A stretch of DNA of 64,000 nucleotides, taken from NCBI RefSeq assembly GCF_003688405.1, contig NZ_REFC01000011.1, forward strand, positions 868,001 to 932,000, in the 5' to 3' direction. Every line of letters starts with the position of its first letter. Position 1 is the first letter of the stretch. The notes beneath the pieces were generated by a model. It made no database searches and had not been told where the DNA came from. It worked only from the letters and a program-made list of their open reading frames with translations. This DNA is from Ulvibacter antarcticus (GTDB lineage: Bacteria; Bacteroidota; Bacteroidia; Flavobacteriales; Flavobacteriaceae). The position numbers and the translations under genes are program-made. This document shows positions 24,624 to 34,231 of this stretch, piece after piece.

Positions 24624-25889
24624 ATGCGTTCATTAATGATAGTTTTTATTGCCCTCATCCTTGCTTCCTGTAAAGATACCCAGATCAAGAAAGAAATTGG
24701 AATGAAGGATGATGTCTATATTCTGGCCAATGACAGTCTAAAAGGTAGACAAACCGGAACGCGAGAAGAGTTGATGGCAGCCTCTTATATTGAAAAAAGA
24801 TTTAGGGAATTGGGTCTGAAGCCTAAGGGAAATATGGGAACATATACTCAGACTTTTACATTTCGATTAAGTAAGAATCCCCACGAACAGGCTGAGTACA
24901 CAGAAATAGGGCTTGATAGCACGCTTACTGGCACCAATGTTATTGGATATATTGATAATAATGCCGAAAACACGGTTATTATTGGTGCACATTACGATCA
25001 TTTGGGCATGGGAGGCGATGGATCCTTGTTTAGGGAAGGTTCCGAAATTCATAACGGAGCCGATGATAATGCCAGTGGTGTTGCCGTTATGTTGGATATT
25101 GTAAAGAGATTAATTTCAAATAACGATGCTCCAAAGGGTAAGACCGGATCTGCCCATCTTAATTCCAAGAATTATTTGTTTATCGCCTTTTCAGGTGAAG
25201 AAATGGGTCTATTAGGGTCGAATTACTTTTTAAAGAACCCTACGATCGACACAAAAAAAGTTAGTTATATGCTTAACATGGATATGGTAGGACGGCTAAA
25301 CGACGAGAATACCCTTGCGGTTCACGGCGTAGGTACGTCTCCTATATTTAAACAGGTTTTATTCGCAAACAAAGGAAGTCTCAAAATAGCAGAGCATGAA
25401 TCCGGAATAGGGCCAAGTGATCATACCTCTTTTTATTTGTCGGATATACCTGTATTGCATTTTTTTACCGGACAGCACAGCGATTATCACAAGCCAGGGG
25501 ATGATTCGGAGAAGCTTAATTATAAGGGGATGCAGCTGGTTTCTGATTATATTTTTGCCATTGTTTCCGATCTGGATAAAGTTGGGAAATTGGTTTTCAG
25601 AAAAACGAAAAACGAAAGCGAGGATGCTCCTCGATTTAAGGTTGCATTAGGAGTTGTTCCGGATTATCTTTATACTGGAAAGGGAATGCGGATTGATGGT
25701 GTTAGTGATGACAAACCAGCGCAGAAAGCTGGACTTATAAAAGGTGATGTTGTTGTGCAATTAGGAAAAAACAAAACCCCCGATATGATGGGCTATATGA
25801 AAGCTCTTGCGAAATTTGAAAGTGGAGATAGTACGGTCGTGACCGTTGAGCGAGATGGTAAGACTATGGAATTTGCAGTAACATTTTAG
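24624..25889 (+). CDS. M28-family zinc aminopeptidase lipoprotein with C-terminal PDZ domain
   Basis: 421 residues from ATG 24624; an upstream TTG at 24606 overlaps the -7 box and is unlikely. The lipobox is LILASC. The M28 catalytic region shows the zinc and catalytic residues in GAHYDHLG (H123), HNGADDNASGVAVMLD, FSGEEMGLLGS, NMDMVGR and SDHTSFYLSDIPVLHF. Residues ~330-421 form a PDZ domain (RIDGVSDDKPAQKAGLIKGD). The enzyme should trim N-terminal residues from peptides in the periplasm or at the outer membrane. The stop is 6 bp from the convergent LpxR-like gene. Confidence 0.92.
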   Translation: MRSLMIVFIALILASCKDTQIKKEIGMKDDVYILANDSLKGRQTGTREELMAASYIEKRFRELGLKPKGNMGTYTQTFTFRLSKNPHEQAEYTEIGLDSTLTGTNVIGYIDNNAENTVIIGAHYDHLGMGGDGSLFREGSEIHNGADDNASGVAVMLDIVKRLISNNDAPKGKTGSAHLNSKNYLFIAFSGEEMGLLGSNYFLKNPTIDTKKVSYMLNMDMVGRLNDENTLAVHGVGTSPIFKQVLFANKGSLKIAEHESGIGPSDHTSFYLSDIPVLHFFTGQHSDYHKPGDDSEKLNYKGMQLVSDYIFAIVSDLDKVGKLVFRKTKNESEDAPRFKVALGVVPDYLYTGKGMRIDGVSDDKPAQKAGLIKGDVVVQLGKNKTPDMMGYMKALAKFESGDSTVVTVERDGKTMEFAVTF

Positions 25890-25895
25890 TACAGT

Positions 25896-26846
25896 TTAAA
25901 AACTCCTGGCGATAATAAATCCGAAGGTGATATGCGCTTTTGTAGCTTCAGATTCTTTCGACACATAATTTTGTGCTAGTTTATAAGTATTACGACCTGC
26001 TCTGTATACGAACTCGTAGTTAAATAATACTAATCCCTTTTCAGCTTCTACCAAAAACACAGAAGAATCATGGCGTGGATGTCCTTCAAGCAATGAATTA
26101 TGTAAAACCCTGCGATAAGCTGCCCCAAACGAAAAATAAAACTCCCGATCTAGAACCCCGATTTGATTGTATGCAGAGCTGCTAGTTATAGGGTTTCTTT
26201 TACCAAAATAGAGAACAGCTTCCGGTTGTAGATAGATGTCCTTAGTTCCAAATGCCAACGAAGGCTTTAATGCAATTCGCACACTCATAGGATTTAAAGC
26301 CAATTGCCATTCTTTTGCATAGGTAGTTTGAAAATTTATATGGACGCTGTTTTTTATTTGCGCTGCCCAAGGGGGTGTATCTATACCACCCGAACTATGG
26401 AAGAGACCTTGAAATTCTTCAGCGCCGGCAATGGGACCCATCATTCCCGTTCCGACTTTAAATAATAAGAATTCCGAGTTTCCTGCAAACGACCATCCGG
26501 TGCTTATTCCGAGGTAACCTACATAGGGACGATCGAAATCTTCTACTTTATTTGATTTGATATTATTGGGAGTGTAGTATTGTTGTAAAATTGCTATTTC
26601 CAGTTGTTCTTTTCCATTTGAAAAACTACTGTTTTTTAAAGCATTTCTATAGGTGATAAAACTACCAGTTGTATAGTAGCGGTCTCTGAAAACGAAAAAA
26701 TCGTTATCATGTCTAAGTTCGATTTGATGTGTTGAAGTTTTAGCAATTGAGAGTGGTGTCTCATTTTTTTGAGCGCTCAGTAAGGAGCAAATCAAAAAAA
26801 CAGAACATACCATAAGTAGTCTTGTATGTATCAAAACGAGGGGCAT
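25896..26846 (-). CDS. LpxR-like lipid A deacylase (DUF2219)
   Basis: 316 residues with an N-terminal signal (ending LLSAQ) and a beta-barrel body. The hallmark segment RHDNDFFVFRDRYYTTG (about 43-60) matches the LpxR family, where the Asn/Asp pair and a Ser/Thr form part of the active site for removing the 3'-acyloxyacyl group of lipid A in a calcium-dependent way. DRPYVGYLGISTG and a terminal strand ending in Phe fit an outer-membrane barrel. Activity on this organism's lipid A is an inference. An internal Met (MVCSVF) could be the true start. Confidence 0.8.
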   Translation of the reverse strand: MPLVLIHTRLLMVCSVFLICSLLSAQKNETPLSIAKTSTHQIELRHDNDFFVFRDRYYTTGSFITYRNALKNSSFSNGKEQLEIAILQQYYTPNNIKSNKVEDFDRPYVGYLGISTGWSFAGNSEFLLFKVGTGMMGPIAGAEEFQGLFHSSGGIDTPPWAAQIKNSVHINFQTTYAKEWQLALNPMSVRIALKPSLAFGTKDIYLQPEAVLYFGKRNPITSSSAYNQIGVLDREFYFSFGAAYRRVLHNSLLEGHPRHDSSVFLVEAEKGLVLFNYEFVYRAGRNTYKLAQNYVSKESEATKAHITFGFIIARSF

Positions 26847-26915
26847 CGTTATATTGATTACAAGCGTTTGGGGGCTTTGCTATCAGTGGGCAAATATAGA
26901 CTAAATTTATTTCTT

Positions 26916-28406
26916 TTAAATTTTGGAAGTGAGGCTCTTAAAAAAAACGAAACCAAAGCCAATAAAAAGCATCAAATGAAAGGGGAAGAGTCCGAAATCT
27001 CCACCTTGATCACCTACTACGAAAGCACTGTACATTCCGAAGCCGAAATATAGCATCAACACACCTTCAAAAATCACATTGGGGGAGATGTTTTTTGTTA
27101 AGTATTTATTGTCTTTCCAGCTGTCTTTTAAGGCTCCAATATTAAATTTAGGAGTTCGAATAAATTCACTTTTCTTACCAATGTGCCCTTCAAAAACAGC
27201 GATGGAATTATGAAGTGAAAAGCCCATGGCAATCGAAAAGAATGTGAAGAACATTCCAGTGTATTTAAGGAACATTTTAAAGCCGCCACCGTACATGATT
27301 TTATACATAAACCAGTAGCAGATAAAGAATATTATTGTACTTAGTACGAAAAAACTCATTACATAAAAGTATACTTTAAGATGTTCGTACTCATTTTTGA
27401 TATAAAGCATAGGGATGCTTAAAATTCCAACGATAAGTACATTTAGAAACATGGTGCTGTTTAGTAAATGTAGTAAGCCGTGTACTTTGGTTTTAAATGG
27501 GAGGTCTTCATTTTTAATTACTCTTCCAGCCATTTTTTGGAAATTTTCTGCGCCACCTTTATTCCATCGAAATTGCTGAGATCGTGCAGCACTTATTACC
27601 ACCGGCAATTCGGCCGGAGTTTCTACCTGTTCCAGATATTTAAACTTCCAGTGTTTTAATTGGGCACGATAGCTAAGATCGAGGTCTTCTGTAAGAGTGT
27701 CACCTTCCCAATTACCTGCGTCAAGAATGCATTTTTTTCTCCAGACACCGGCTGTACCATTAAAATTGATAAAATGCCCTTTGCTGTTTCGGCCTACTTG
27801 CTCGAGTGTAAAATGTGCGTCCAAGGCAAATGCCTGTACACGTGTAAGGATGGAGTAGTCTCTGTTTAAATGCCCCCATCGGGTTTGTACTACTCCTATT
27901 TCAGGATCTTTGAAGTATAAAATGGTGTTTTTTAACCAGTTTTTCTTCGGAAGGAAGTCGGCATCAAAAATTGCAATAAACTCACCTTTGGCGATTTTAA
28001 GTCCTTCTTTTAGAGCTCCAGCTTTAAAATTATTGCGATTCTCGCGAGTAATATGTTGAATGTCCAGTCCCGTTGCTTGCAACTCTTTAATCTGAGCTTT
28101 GGTTGAAGCAAAAGATTCGTCGGTAGAATCGTCCAGAACCTGAATTTCTAATTTATCCTTCGGATAATCAAGTTCCGAAATGTTATTAAGTAAGCGCTCC
28201 ATAACGTACAACTCGTTATAAACAGGGAGTTGAATCGTTACATAAGGAATTTCATCTGGATCGTTAAGGTCGAATTTCGGACAATCATCCGCCTTTTTTC
28301 GGGCACTGAGGTAATTAAAGAGCAGGTTGAGTTGCGCCAGCGAATACAGAAAAATAAGTATAAGCGCGATAGAATAAACACAAATTATGATCCACTCTAA
28401 TATCAT
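26916..28406 (-). CDS. Membrane family 2 glycosyltransferase (processive-type, QxxRW)
   Basis: 496 residues. An N-terminal helix (1-28) is followed by a GT2 domain with QVLDDSTDES, IFDADFLP, TLTEDLDLSYR and SQQFRWNKG, i.e. the D, DxD, TED and QxxRW motifs of cellulose-synthase-like enzymes. Four or five helices follow (about 315-495). These enzymes make beta-linked glycans or transfer a sugar to a lipid. The 3' end of the adjacent GT2 gene overlaps its start by 4 bp (ATGA type), so the two are translationally coupled and probably act in one pathway. Substrate unknown. Confidence 0.88.
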   Translation of the reverse strand: MILEWIIICVYSIALILIFLYSLAQLNLLFNYLSARKKADDCPKFDLNDPDEIPYVTIQLPVYNELYVMERLLNNISELDYPKDKLEIQVLDDSTDESFASTKAQIKELQATGLDIQHITRENRNNFKAGALKEGLKIAKGEFIAIFDADFLPKKNWLKNTILYFKDPEIGVVQTRWGHLNRDYSILTRVQAFALDAHFTLEQVGRNSKGHFINFNGTAGVWRKKCILDAGNWEGDTLTEDLDLSYRAQLKHWKFKYLEQVETPAELPVVISAARSQQFRWNKGGAENFQKMAGRVIKNEDLPFKTKVHGLLHLLNSTMFLNVLIVGILSIPMLYIKNEYEHLKVYFYVMSFFVLSTIIFFICYWFMYKIMYGGGFKMFLKYTGMFFTFFSIAMGFSLHNSIAVFEGHIGKKSEFIRTPKFNIGALKDSWKDNKYLTKNISPNVIFEGVLMLYFGFGMYSAFVVGDQGGDFGLFPFHLMLFIGFGFVFFKSLTSKI

Positions 28407-29098
28407 TTTTTAAAGCTGTATTTAAAAATCCAACCCAGGATTTTAACGCCTGCAAATATAGCACCTTTTACCGTACCTGAAACTTTTGAAACACCTATTC
28501 TGTTCCTGTAAGGCACAGCCACTTCGATATATCTATATTTTCGCTTAAGTGCCTTCAATTGCATCTCAACGGTCCAACCATAGGTCTTGTCTTCCATTTC
28601 CAATGTGATCAATTTATTGTACTTGATAGCTCGAAAGGGACCTAAGTCGGTAAATCGGGAGCCAAAAAACAATGTCATTAATGATGTTGCAAGCCAGTTT
28701 CCAAAAAGCTGTGGTAATGTCATTGATCCTTTCTCACGTAATTTCCTTGTGCGTGCACCAATTACAAAGTCATAGTCAGAGTTTATTATAGGAGCTACGA
28801 TATCGGTAAGTTTTTCGGGATAATCGCTATAATCTCCGTCTAGAAATACTACTATGTCTGGCGGTAATTTTTGTTGTGCGATATAATCCATTCCCTTCAA
28901 ACAGGCATGGCCATATCCTTTTTTTTCTTCGGAAAGTACCGTTGCTCCCGCTGCTTTGGCTACATTCTCGGTCTCATCAGTAGAATTATTACTAATGACA
29001 ATTATTTCATCAACGATTTCAGGGATATCGTTTATTACTTTTCCAATCGATGCTGCTTCGTTGTAGGCTGGAATTATGACTTTAATGATGTATTTCAT
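28403..29098 (-). CDS. Family 2 glycosyltransferase (dolichyl-phosphate mannose synthase-like)
   Basis: 231 residues with KVIIPAYNEAASIGKVINDI at the start, ISNNSTDETENVA, and the metal-binding FLDGDYSDYPE. This is the soluble DPM1-like layout with no C-terminal membrane domain. It likely moves a sugar from a nucleotide donor to polyprenyl phosphate. It overlaps the processive GT2 gene by 4 bp. A lipid-linked sugar made here could feed GT-C enzymes such as the one at 22.0-23.4 kb (inference). Confidence 0.85.
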   Translation of the reverse strand: MKYIIKVIIPAYNEAASIGKVINDIPEIVDEIIVISNNSTDETENVAKAAGATVLSEEKKGYGHACLKGMDYIAQQKLPPDIVVFLDGDYSDYPEKLTDIVAPIINSDYDFVIGARTRKLREKGSMTLPQLFGNWLATSLMTLFFGSRFTDLGPFRAIKYNKLITLEMEDKTYGWTVEMQLKALKRKYRYIEVAVPYRNRIGVSKVSGTVKGAIFAGVKILGWIFKYSFKK

Positions 29099-29221
29099 TA
29101 ATAAATTTGTATCCGGGATATCGAGCTGCGAATATCGTTAAAATATGATTACTAAAATTTCTCTGTTGTTAGACGAAAATTATGCTCCAACTAACAATTG
29201 ATGCAAATTGAAATTTACCTT

Positions 29222-30808
29222 CTAGTTATTTACATATTCCATTAAATTCACATCGTTCCCTAATAAAATGTCATTTCCTTTAATTCGTCCTTCCAGAGGA
29301 CCATTTTCAAGCTTTAAAACTCCTCTTGGGCAAACTGCCGAGCAAATTCCGCATCCAACGCAGCTTGAACGTACTATATTCTCACCTTTTTGTGCATAAG
29401 CACGAACATCTATTCCCATTTCACAATAGGTCGAGCAATTTCCACATGAAATACATTGCCCGCCATTTGTTGTAATTCTGAACTTGGAAAACAAGCGTTG
29501 CTGCATACCAAGTACAGCCGCCATTGGGCAACCAAATCGGCACCAAACTCTGCTTCCGAAGATGGGATAAAATCCTGTGCCAATAACACCGCTAAAAATA
29601 GCTCCAATTAGAAATCCGTAAGATTGACGTAAAGTTTCTGCTTCAAAAAGGAAGAGTGTTTTTCCTGTTGTAAAATGCATTCCCATTAAGGCAAGGATAA
29701 TCACCAGGTAGCCAATTGCACCATATCGTGCATCTTTTTTAAGTTCCTCTCTTTTGAAGAACCAGATTCCGGCAAAAAGAACGGTAAGAAATACCGCAAC
29801 CCCAATTAGAAAGATGTCTTTTGTCAACCAGTATTTTTCAGAATCATAGCCTAAATACGTTGAAATAACCGCAGTTGTCATCACAACCACAAAAACCAAA
29901 ACACTATGAATTACCCATCGCTCAATTTTCCAAGCACTTTCACTTTTATCACTTAATTGTCTAAATGAATCACCCGCGGTTTCGGCAAGACCTCCACAAC
30001 CACATACCCAGCTACAGTACCATCTTTTACCATATTTATAGGTTAGGATCGGGGTGATCACGAATATGGAAATGACACCAAAAATGAGCAAGCCAATACC
30101 AACATCTCCCGAAGAAATGAAAGAATCGACCCTGTATTGTTCGAAATTGTAATAGTTGAGCGGCCAGATATTTTTTAGATCATAATACGGTAAGTTAAAA
30201 CTATCACTATTCATCCGAGCCATGAATTCCGGGATTAAAAAAGCAAAGGCAGTTTGGAAAAACATCACACTTATGGTTCGTATCTTTTCGTAGCGATTAT
30301 TTCGATATTTCCAGATAAATTTAATTCCGAAGGAAAAAATAGCAACGGTATATAAAGTTCCATACACAAACCACTGACTTGCGGGATTGCCGCTTAACAT
30401 CTTGCTTAGTGGATCGAAAAAGGAAATGATACCTGTATTATCCCCTTTTTCATTGAGACCAAGAAATTGAGGGAAAAAGTATAGAACTATGTAAAAGCTT
30501 GTGAGCAAGATTCCTGTTACCCATGCCAAATATCCGCGGCTGGTAATGGATTTAAACCAAATTCCGTCGTTTTTTATCCCCTCATGTTTGTTGGCATAAG
30601 CACCTTTTGCGAAAAGTACAATACCTGCAGTAATTGCGAATAAAGCTACCCATAACCACAATGGTTTGTTCGGGAATTCAAGATTGAAACCTGCTAGTAA
30701 AATTATCACCAATCCACTAAGACCAATCAATGTGGCAATCTTCTGCAATGTATTGATCGACTTAGGCGGTTCGCCAGTTAAAGACATATTTCGTTGGATT
30801 GCGCTCAT
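29222..30808 (-). CDS. Polytopic membrane polyferredoxin (NapH/NosR-like 4Fe-4S protein)
   Basis: 528 residues with about ten membrane helices. Cysteine motifs VCGCGG (about residue 270) and WCRFGCPMA (about 425) are like the CxxxCP motifs of NapH/NosR/CcoG proteins. Two 4Fe-4S clusters follow, CISCGNCSTYCEMG and CVGCGICSAVCPRG (about 455-500). It should carry electrons across or along the inner membrane. It lies 1 bp from a FAD/NAD(P) oxidoreductase, so the pair may be one electron-transfer unit. No terminal reductase is nearby, so the final acceptor is unknown. Confidence 0.85.
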   Translation of the reverse strand: MSAIQRNMSLTGEPPKSINTLQKIATLIGLSGLVIILLAGFNLEFPNKPLWLWVALFAITAGIVLFAKGAYANKHEGIKNDGIWFKSITSRGYLAWVTGILLTSFYIVLYFFPQFLGLNEKGDNTGIISFFDPLSKMLSGNPASQWFVYGTLYTVAIFSFGIKFIWKYRNNRYEKIRTISVMFFQTAFAFLIPEFMARMNSDSFNLPYYDLKNIWPLNYYNFEQYRVDSFISSGDVGIGLLIFGVISIFVITPILTYKYGKRWYCSWVCGCGGLAETAGDSFRQLSDKSESAWKIERWVIHSVLVFVVVMTTAVISTYLGYDSEKYWLTKDIFLIGVAVFLTVLFAGIWFFKREELKKDARYGAIGYLVIILALMGMHFTTGKTLFLFEAETLRQSYGFLIGAIFSGVIGTGFYPIFGSRVWCRFGCPMAAVLGMQQRLFSKFRITTNGGQCISCGNCSTYCEMGIDVRAYAQKGENIVRSSCVGCGICSAVCPRGVLKLENGPLEGRIKGNDILLGNDVNLMEYVNN

Positions 30809-30809
30809 A

Positions 30810-32117
30810 TTATGTGGTTATAGGTTGATTTTGTTTAAATTCTGAAAGAATTTCACTTTCATATTTTTTGTAAAACTCAGGGTCAAAATTGGCCTGCTTC
30901 AGATTTTCTATTACGAAGTCGATAGAACGTTTTTCGTTTAACCATTGGTCCATCACTTCATGTTTCATTCTAATTCCGAAGGTATTTATACCCAAAAACT
31001 CACCAGTTTCTTTATGATATGAAACTGTAATACAGCGTTGGTCACTAGTACATTTCCAGTGGAACTGTGCCTCAGAATCTTTTCTTCTGTCTTTAGGTTG
31101 AACCCAACCGTAGGTCTGATATTCAATATCGAAAAATTTGGCACTATTAAACCAATGCCCAGGATTGTATTCGAAGGATTTTCCACAAATAGTTTGAGCA
31201 AGAGCTTCTCCCATCATTCTTCCGGTATACCATACTGCTTCAACCGGCGCACGGTTTCCAATGGTTTGCCTTTGTTGAGCACAGTCTCCAATAGCAAAGA
31301 CATCTTCAACATTTGTCTCAAGTTTTCTATTCACCAAGATCCCTCGATCGGTATCTATCCCCGAATCTTTTAGGAATTGAATATTAGGCTTTACTCCGGT
31401 GGTAATTCCCACGAATTTACAAGGAATTTCTTCCTGTCCTTCTTTTAGAATAACCCCTTTTACATTTCCATTTTCATCGCCAATAATTTTATCAAGATTA
31501 GTTTCGTGTCTAAGGTGAACGCCGTGCGATTGTATATGTCGGGAGAGCATTTCGGCCTCTCCAGCGGGTAAGGCGTTGGTCCAAAAGGCATTTTCCCGTA
31601 CCAACATAGTGACATGAATATTCCGGGTTCGGAGCATTTCTGCGAGTTCTACACCAATTAGTCCTCCTCCTACAATGACCGCATTTGGACATTCTTTATT
31701 ATTTGGCGCAAACTTTTCTATGTCTTCCAGATCTTGTTTAGAAACCATTCCTCCAACGCCATTTAGATCGAGCCCTTCCCACCCAAAAGTGTTTGTTACC
31801 GATCCACAGGCGATGATTAGTTTGTCGTAGTTCATGGAGTCAGCTTCAGAAAATTGAAGTGTTTTAGATGCTGTATCTACGTTCTTTACTAGGCCTTTCT
31901 TCAGTTCGAGGCGGTTTTTTTTCCAAAATCCTTTTTCGTAAGGTTCAATATCGCGCCACCTCATATGCCCCATATATACATACATAAGAGCAGTTCGTGA
32001 GAAAAAGTGATCTGCTTCTGCCGAAATAATGGTGATTTTTTTGTCTGAAAGTTTTCGAATATGCCGGGCGGCAGTAACTCCTGCAATTCCATTGCCAATT
32101 ATAACGATGTGCTCCAT
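30810..32117 (-). CDS. FAD/NAD(P)-dependent oxidoreductase
   Basis: 435 residues of the two-dinucleotide-binding-domain flavoprotein family. FAD site GNGIAGVTAARHI near residue 8, second Rossmann VGGGLIGVELAEML near residue 150, and the FAD-closing VFAIGDCAQQ near residue 275. It resembles the flavoprotein part of NirB or rubredoxin/ferredoxin reductases. A ~110-residue C-terminal domain is unassigned (GHWFNSAKFFDIEYQTYGW, then CTSDQRCITVSY). The polyferredoxin gene starts 1 bp after its stop, so it probably reduces, or is reduced by, that protein. Confidence 0.86.
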   Translation of the reverse strand: MEHIVIIGNGIAGVTAARHIRKLSDKKITIISAEADHFFSRTALMYVYMGHMRWRDIEPYEKGFWKKNRLELKKGLVKNVDTASKTLQFSEADSMNYDKLIIACGSVTNTFGWEGLDLNGVGGMVSKQDLEDIEKFAPNNKECPNAVIVGGGLIGVELAEMLRTRNIHVTMLVRENAFWTNALPAGEAEMLSRHIQSHGVHLRHETNLDKIIGDENGNVKGVILKEGQEEIPCKFVGITTGVKPNIQFLKDSGIDTDRGILVNRKLETNVEDVFAIGDCAQQRQTIGNRAPVEAVWYTGRMMGEALAQTICGKSFEYNPGHWFNSAKFFDIEYQTYGWVQPKDRRKDSEAQFHWKCTSDQRCITVSYHKETGEFLGINTFGIRMKHEVMDQWLNEKRSIDFVIENLKQANFDPEFYKKYESEILSEFKQNQPITT

Positions 32118-32257
32118 AAATTGAAAAGATTGTGTAGTATGTCGAACTTCAAGTTACGGAATTACACCAACACCATTATCATTTAGGAATAATAAAGGGA
32201 ATGTTTTTTGTAAGTACTTCGGAAACAATTGCGACATAGACAACAATTAATATTTAT

Positions 32258-32974
32258 ATGAAACGATATCTTTTATTGACAGTAATTTTTTTCGCTTTCA
32301 GTTTTTCTGAAGCCGACGCACAAGTTTCGGATGCTTTTTTTCAGGATGGAACCGCTTTTTTCCAATCGAATGTAATTGATGGAAAGGTTGATTACAACGG
32401 GATTTATAAGAATCCGGAAACACTTAATAATTTGCTCAAACAGGCAGAGACATCTAAAGTTCCTCTTTCTAATACAAAAGAGTATCAGGCCTTTTGGATC
32501 AATGCATATAATCTCGCGGTAATTAAAGGAATCATCGACAATTACCCAATTGCCTCTCCTTTAGATAAAAAAGGATTTTTCGATGCCACGACATACAACT
32601 TAGGAGGAAAGAGCATTACTTTAAATGATATCGAAAACAAGATGCTTCGAGCAAATTTTGAGGATGCACGTTTTCACTTTGTGTTGGTATGTGGTGCGAA
32701 AGGTTGTCCGCCACTCATTTCAGAAGCATATACACCCAATAATATTGAAAAATTACTGGAACAGCAGACAATAAAAGCGATAAATAATAGTTCGTTTATA
32801 AGAGTGTCAGATGGTGGTGTGTCGATCTCTGAAATCTTCAAATGGTATAAAGAAGATTTTACGCAGAATGGAAGTTCAGAGGTAGATTTTTTAAACCGTT
32901 ATATGAAAAAGAAGCTTTCTGAAAATGCTGAGGTAACCTACTATTCTTACGATTGGCGTTTAAATTCTAAATAA
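32258..32974 (+). CDS. DUF547 protein, secreted (copy 1)
   Basis: 238 residues with a signal peptide (cleavage near ADAQV). The DUF547 core is clear: YQAFWINAYNLAVIKGIIDNYP, then SLxDIENKMLRA..EDARFHFVLVCGAKGCPPL and FKWYKEDF. The family has no established biochemical activity. A second DUF547 protein, a lipoprotein, sits inside the arsenosugar cluster at 37.4 kb and shares the same core. This copy is divergent from the flavoprotein gene and is followed by a palindromic element. Confidence 0.86.
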   Translation: MKRYLLLTVIFFAFSFSEADAQVSDAFFQDGTAFFQSNVIDGKVDYNGIYKNPETLNNLLKQAETSKVPLSNTKEYQAFWINAYNLAVIKGIIDNYPIASPLDKKGFFDATTYNLGGKSITLNDIENKMLRANFEDARFHFVLVCGAKGCPPLISEAYTPNNIEKLLEQQTIKAINNSSFIRVSDGGVSISEIFKWYKEDFTQNGSSEVDFLNRYMKKKLSENAEVTYYSYDWRLNSK

Positions 32975-32990
32975 AACATTTACAAACAGA

Positions 32991-33037
32991 CTTCCCGCCT
33001 GATGTTCGCTCATGTAGTGAACGTCAGGCAGTGGAAG
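32991..33037. repeat. Palindromic interspersed element
   Basis: Nested stems CTTCC/GGAAG, GCCTGA/TCAGGC (32997-33002, 33024-33029) and GTTC/GAAC (33004-33007, 33019-33022) fold into one interrupted hairpin with an 11 nt loop. Its GCCTGA arms resemble other flavobacterial intergenic palindromes. It follows the DUF547 stop by 16 bp and may also work as a terminator. Confidence 0.6.
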
Positions 33038-33193
33038 CACAACTTCGCTTCGTTTCAAAATTTTACTCCATGTAAAAAGCTTCAGAAGATTCTTTATTTT
33101 TTCCGAAGAAAAAACTTAAAAGTTTATTCTCTCACTATCTAGACGTCTGACTTCCGGAATAAATTGTATTTTTCCGAAGCTAAAAAAACCTTC

Positions 33194-34222
33194 ATGATTA
33201 TAAGGCATCCTTTAATTTTACTACTTATATGCATACCCTTGTTTTATAGCTGTGCTCAGGGGGAAGCAAAGGAAATTTCAAAACAACATAAAATCAATGG
33301 AATAAGTTTTGTTGCTGCAGGAGATACTTTGCAACAAGATCATATTAAGCCTGTGTTAGATCTTAATGCGAATTATGCGGCCGTGATGCCTTTTGGATTT
33401 ATACGAAGCCTCGACCATCCCGAACTTGCTTACAATGCCAATAGACAATGGTTTGGTGAGACTTTTATCGGTGTGAAACAATACGTTGACTTGTTGCATC
33501 ATAATAAAATAAAGGTCATGTTGAAACCTCAAATTTGGGTATCGAAAGGAGAATATACGGGAAATGTAAAGATGGAAAATGAAGAAGCTTGGACACTATT
33601 AGAAAAAACATATTCCTCTTTCATCTTGGATTTTGCGAAGCTGGCAGAAGAGTCTCAAGTGGATATGTTCTGTATTGGAACGGAATTGGAAAAATTTATT
33701 GAGCACCGACCCGAATATTGGGAGCAACTTATAAAAAATATACGTGCGGTTTACAAAGGGAAACTAACCTATGCCGCCAATTGGGATGAGTATAAAAGGG
33801 TGCCATTTTGGAAGTCTTTGGACTATGTTGGAATAGACGCTTATTTTCCGGTTTCAGAATCAAAAACACCAAGTTTGGAAGAATGTAAAATTGGATGGAT
33901 GCGCTGGAAAGAGGAACTGAAAGCGTTTTCAGAAAAAGAACAAAGACAAATTCTGTTTGCAGAGTATGGATATCGTTCTGTGGATTATGCAGGGAAGGAA
34001 CCATGGAAAAGTGATCGTTCCATGACTACTGTTAATCTTGAGGCGCAGGTAAATACTACGCAAGCGTTATATGAAGAAGTTTGGTCTGAATCTTGGTTCG
34101 CCGGAGGGTTTCTATGGAAATGGTTTATTGACCATAACAAGGTTGGTGGAATTGAAAATTCGCAATTTACACCACAGAATAAACCAGCCGAAAATATGAT
34201 TCGACAATTTTATCAAAAATAA
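33194..34222 (+). CDS. Glycoside hydrolase-like TIM-barrel lipoprotein (GH113-like)
   Basis: 342 residues from ATG 33194. A TTG ten codons upstream lies in a TTCCGAAG-bearing leader and is unlikely. Lipobox LFYSC near residue 18. The TIM barrel has the acid/base motif CIGTELEKF (E164) and the nucleophile motif LFAEYGYRS (E257), plus VMLKPQIWV and YFPVSES in the expected order, as in the GH113 beta-mannanase/GTA-like family. It should act on a polysaccharide at the cell surface or in the periplasm. Substrate is not settled by sequence, and no SusCD pair is nearby. Confidence 0.78.
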   Translation: MIIRHPLILLLICIPLFYSCAQGEAKEISKQHKINGISFVAAGDTLQQDHIKPVLDLNANYAAVMPFGFIRSLDHPELAYNANRQWFGETFIGVKQYVDLLHHNKIKVMLKPQIWVSKGEYTGNVKMENEEAWTLLEKTYSSFILDFAKLAEESQVDMFCIGTELEKFIEHRPEYWEQLIKNIRAVYKGKLTYAANWDEYKRVPFWKSLDYVGIDAYFPVSESKTPSLEECKIGWMRWKEELKAFSEKEQRQILFAEYGYRSVDYAGKEPWKSDRSMTTVNLEAQVNTTQALYEEVWSESWFAGGFLWKWFIDHNKVGGIENSQFTPQNKPAENMIRQFYQK

Positions 34223-34231
34223 CTTTAGGTG

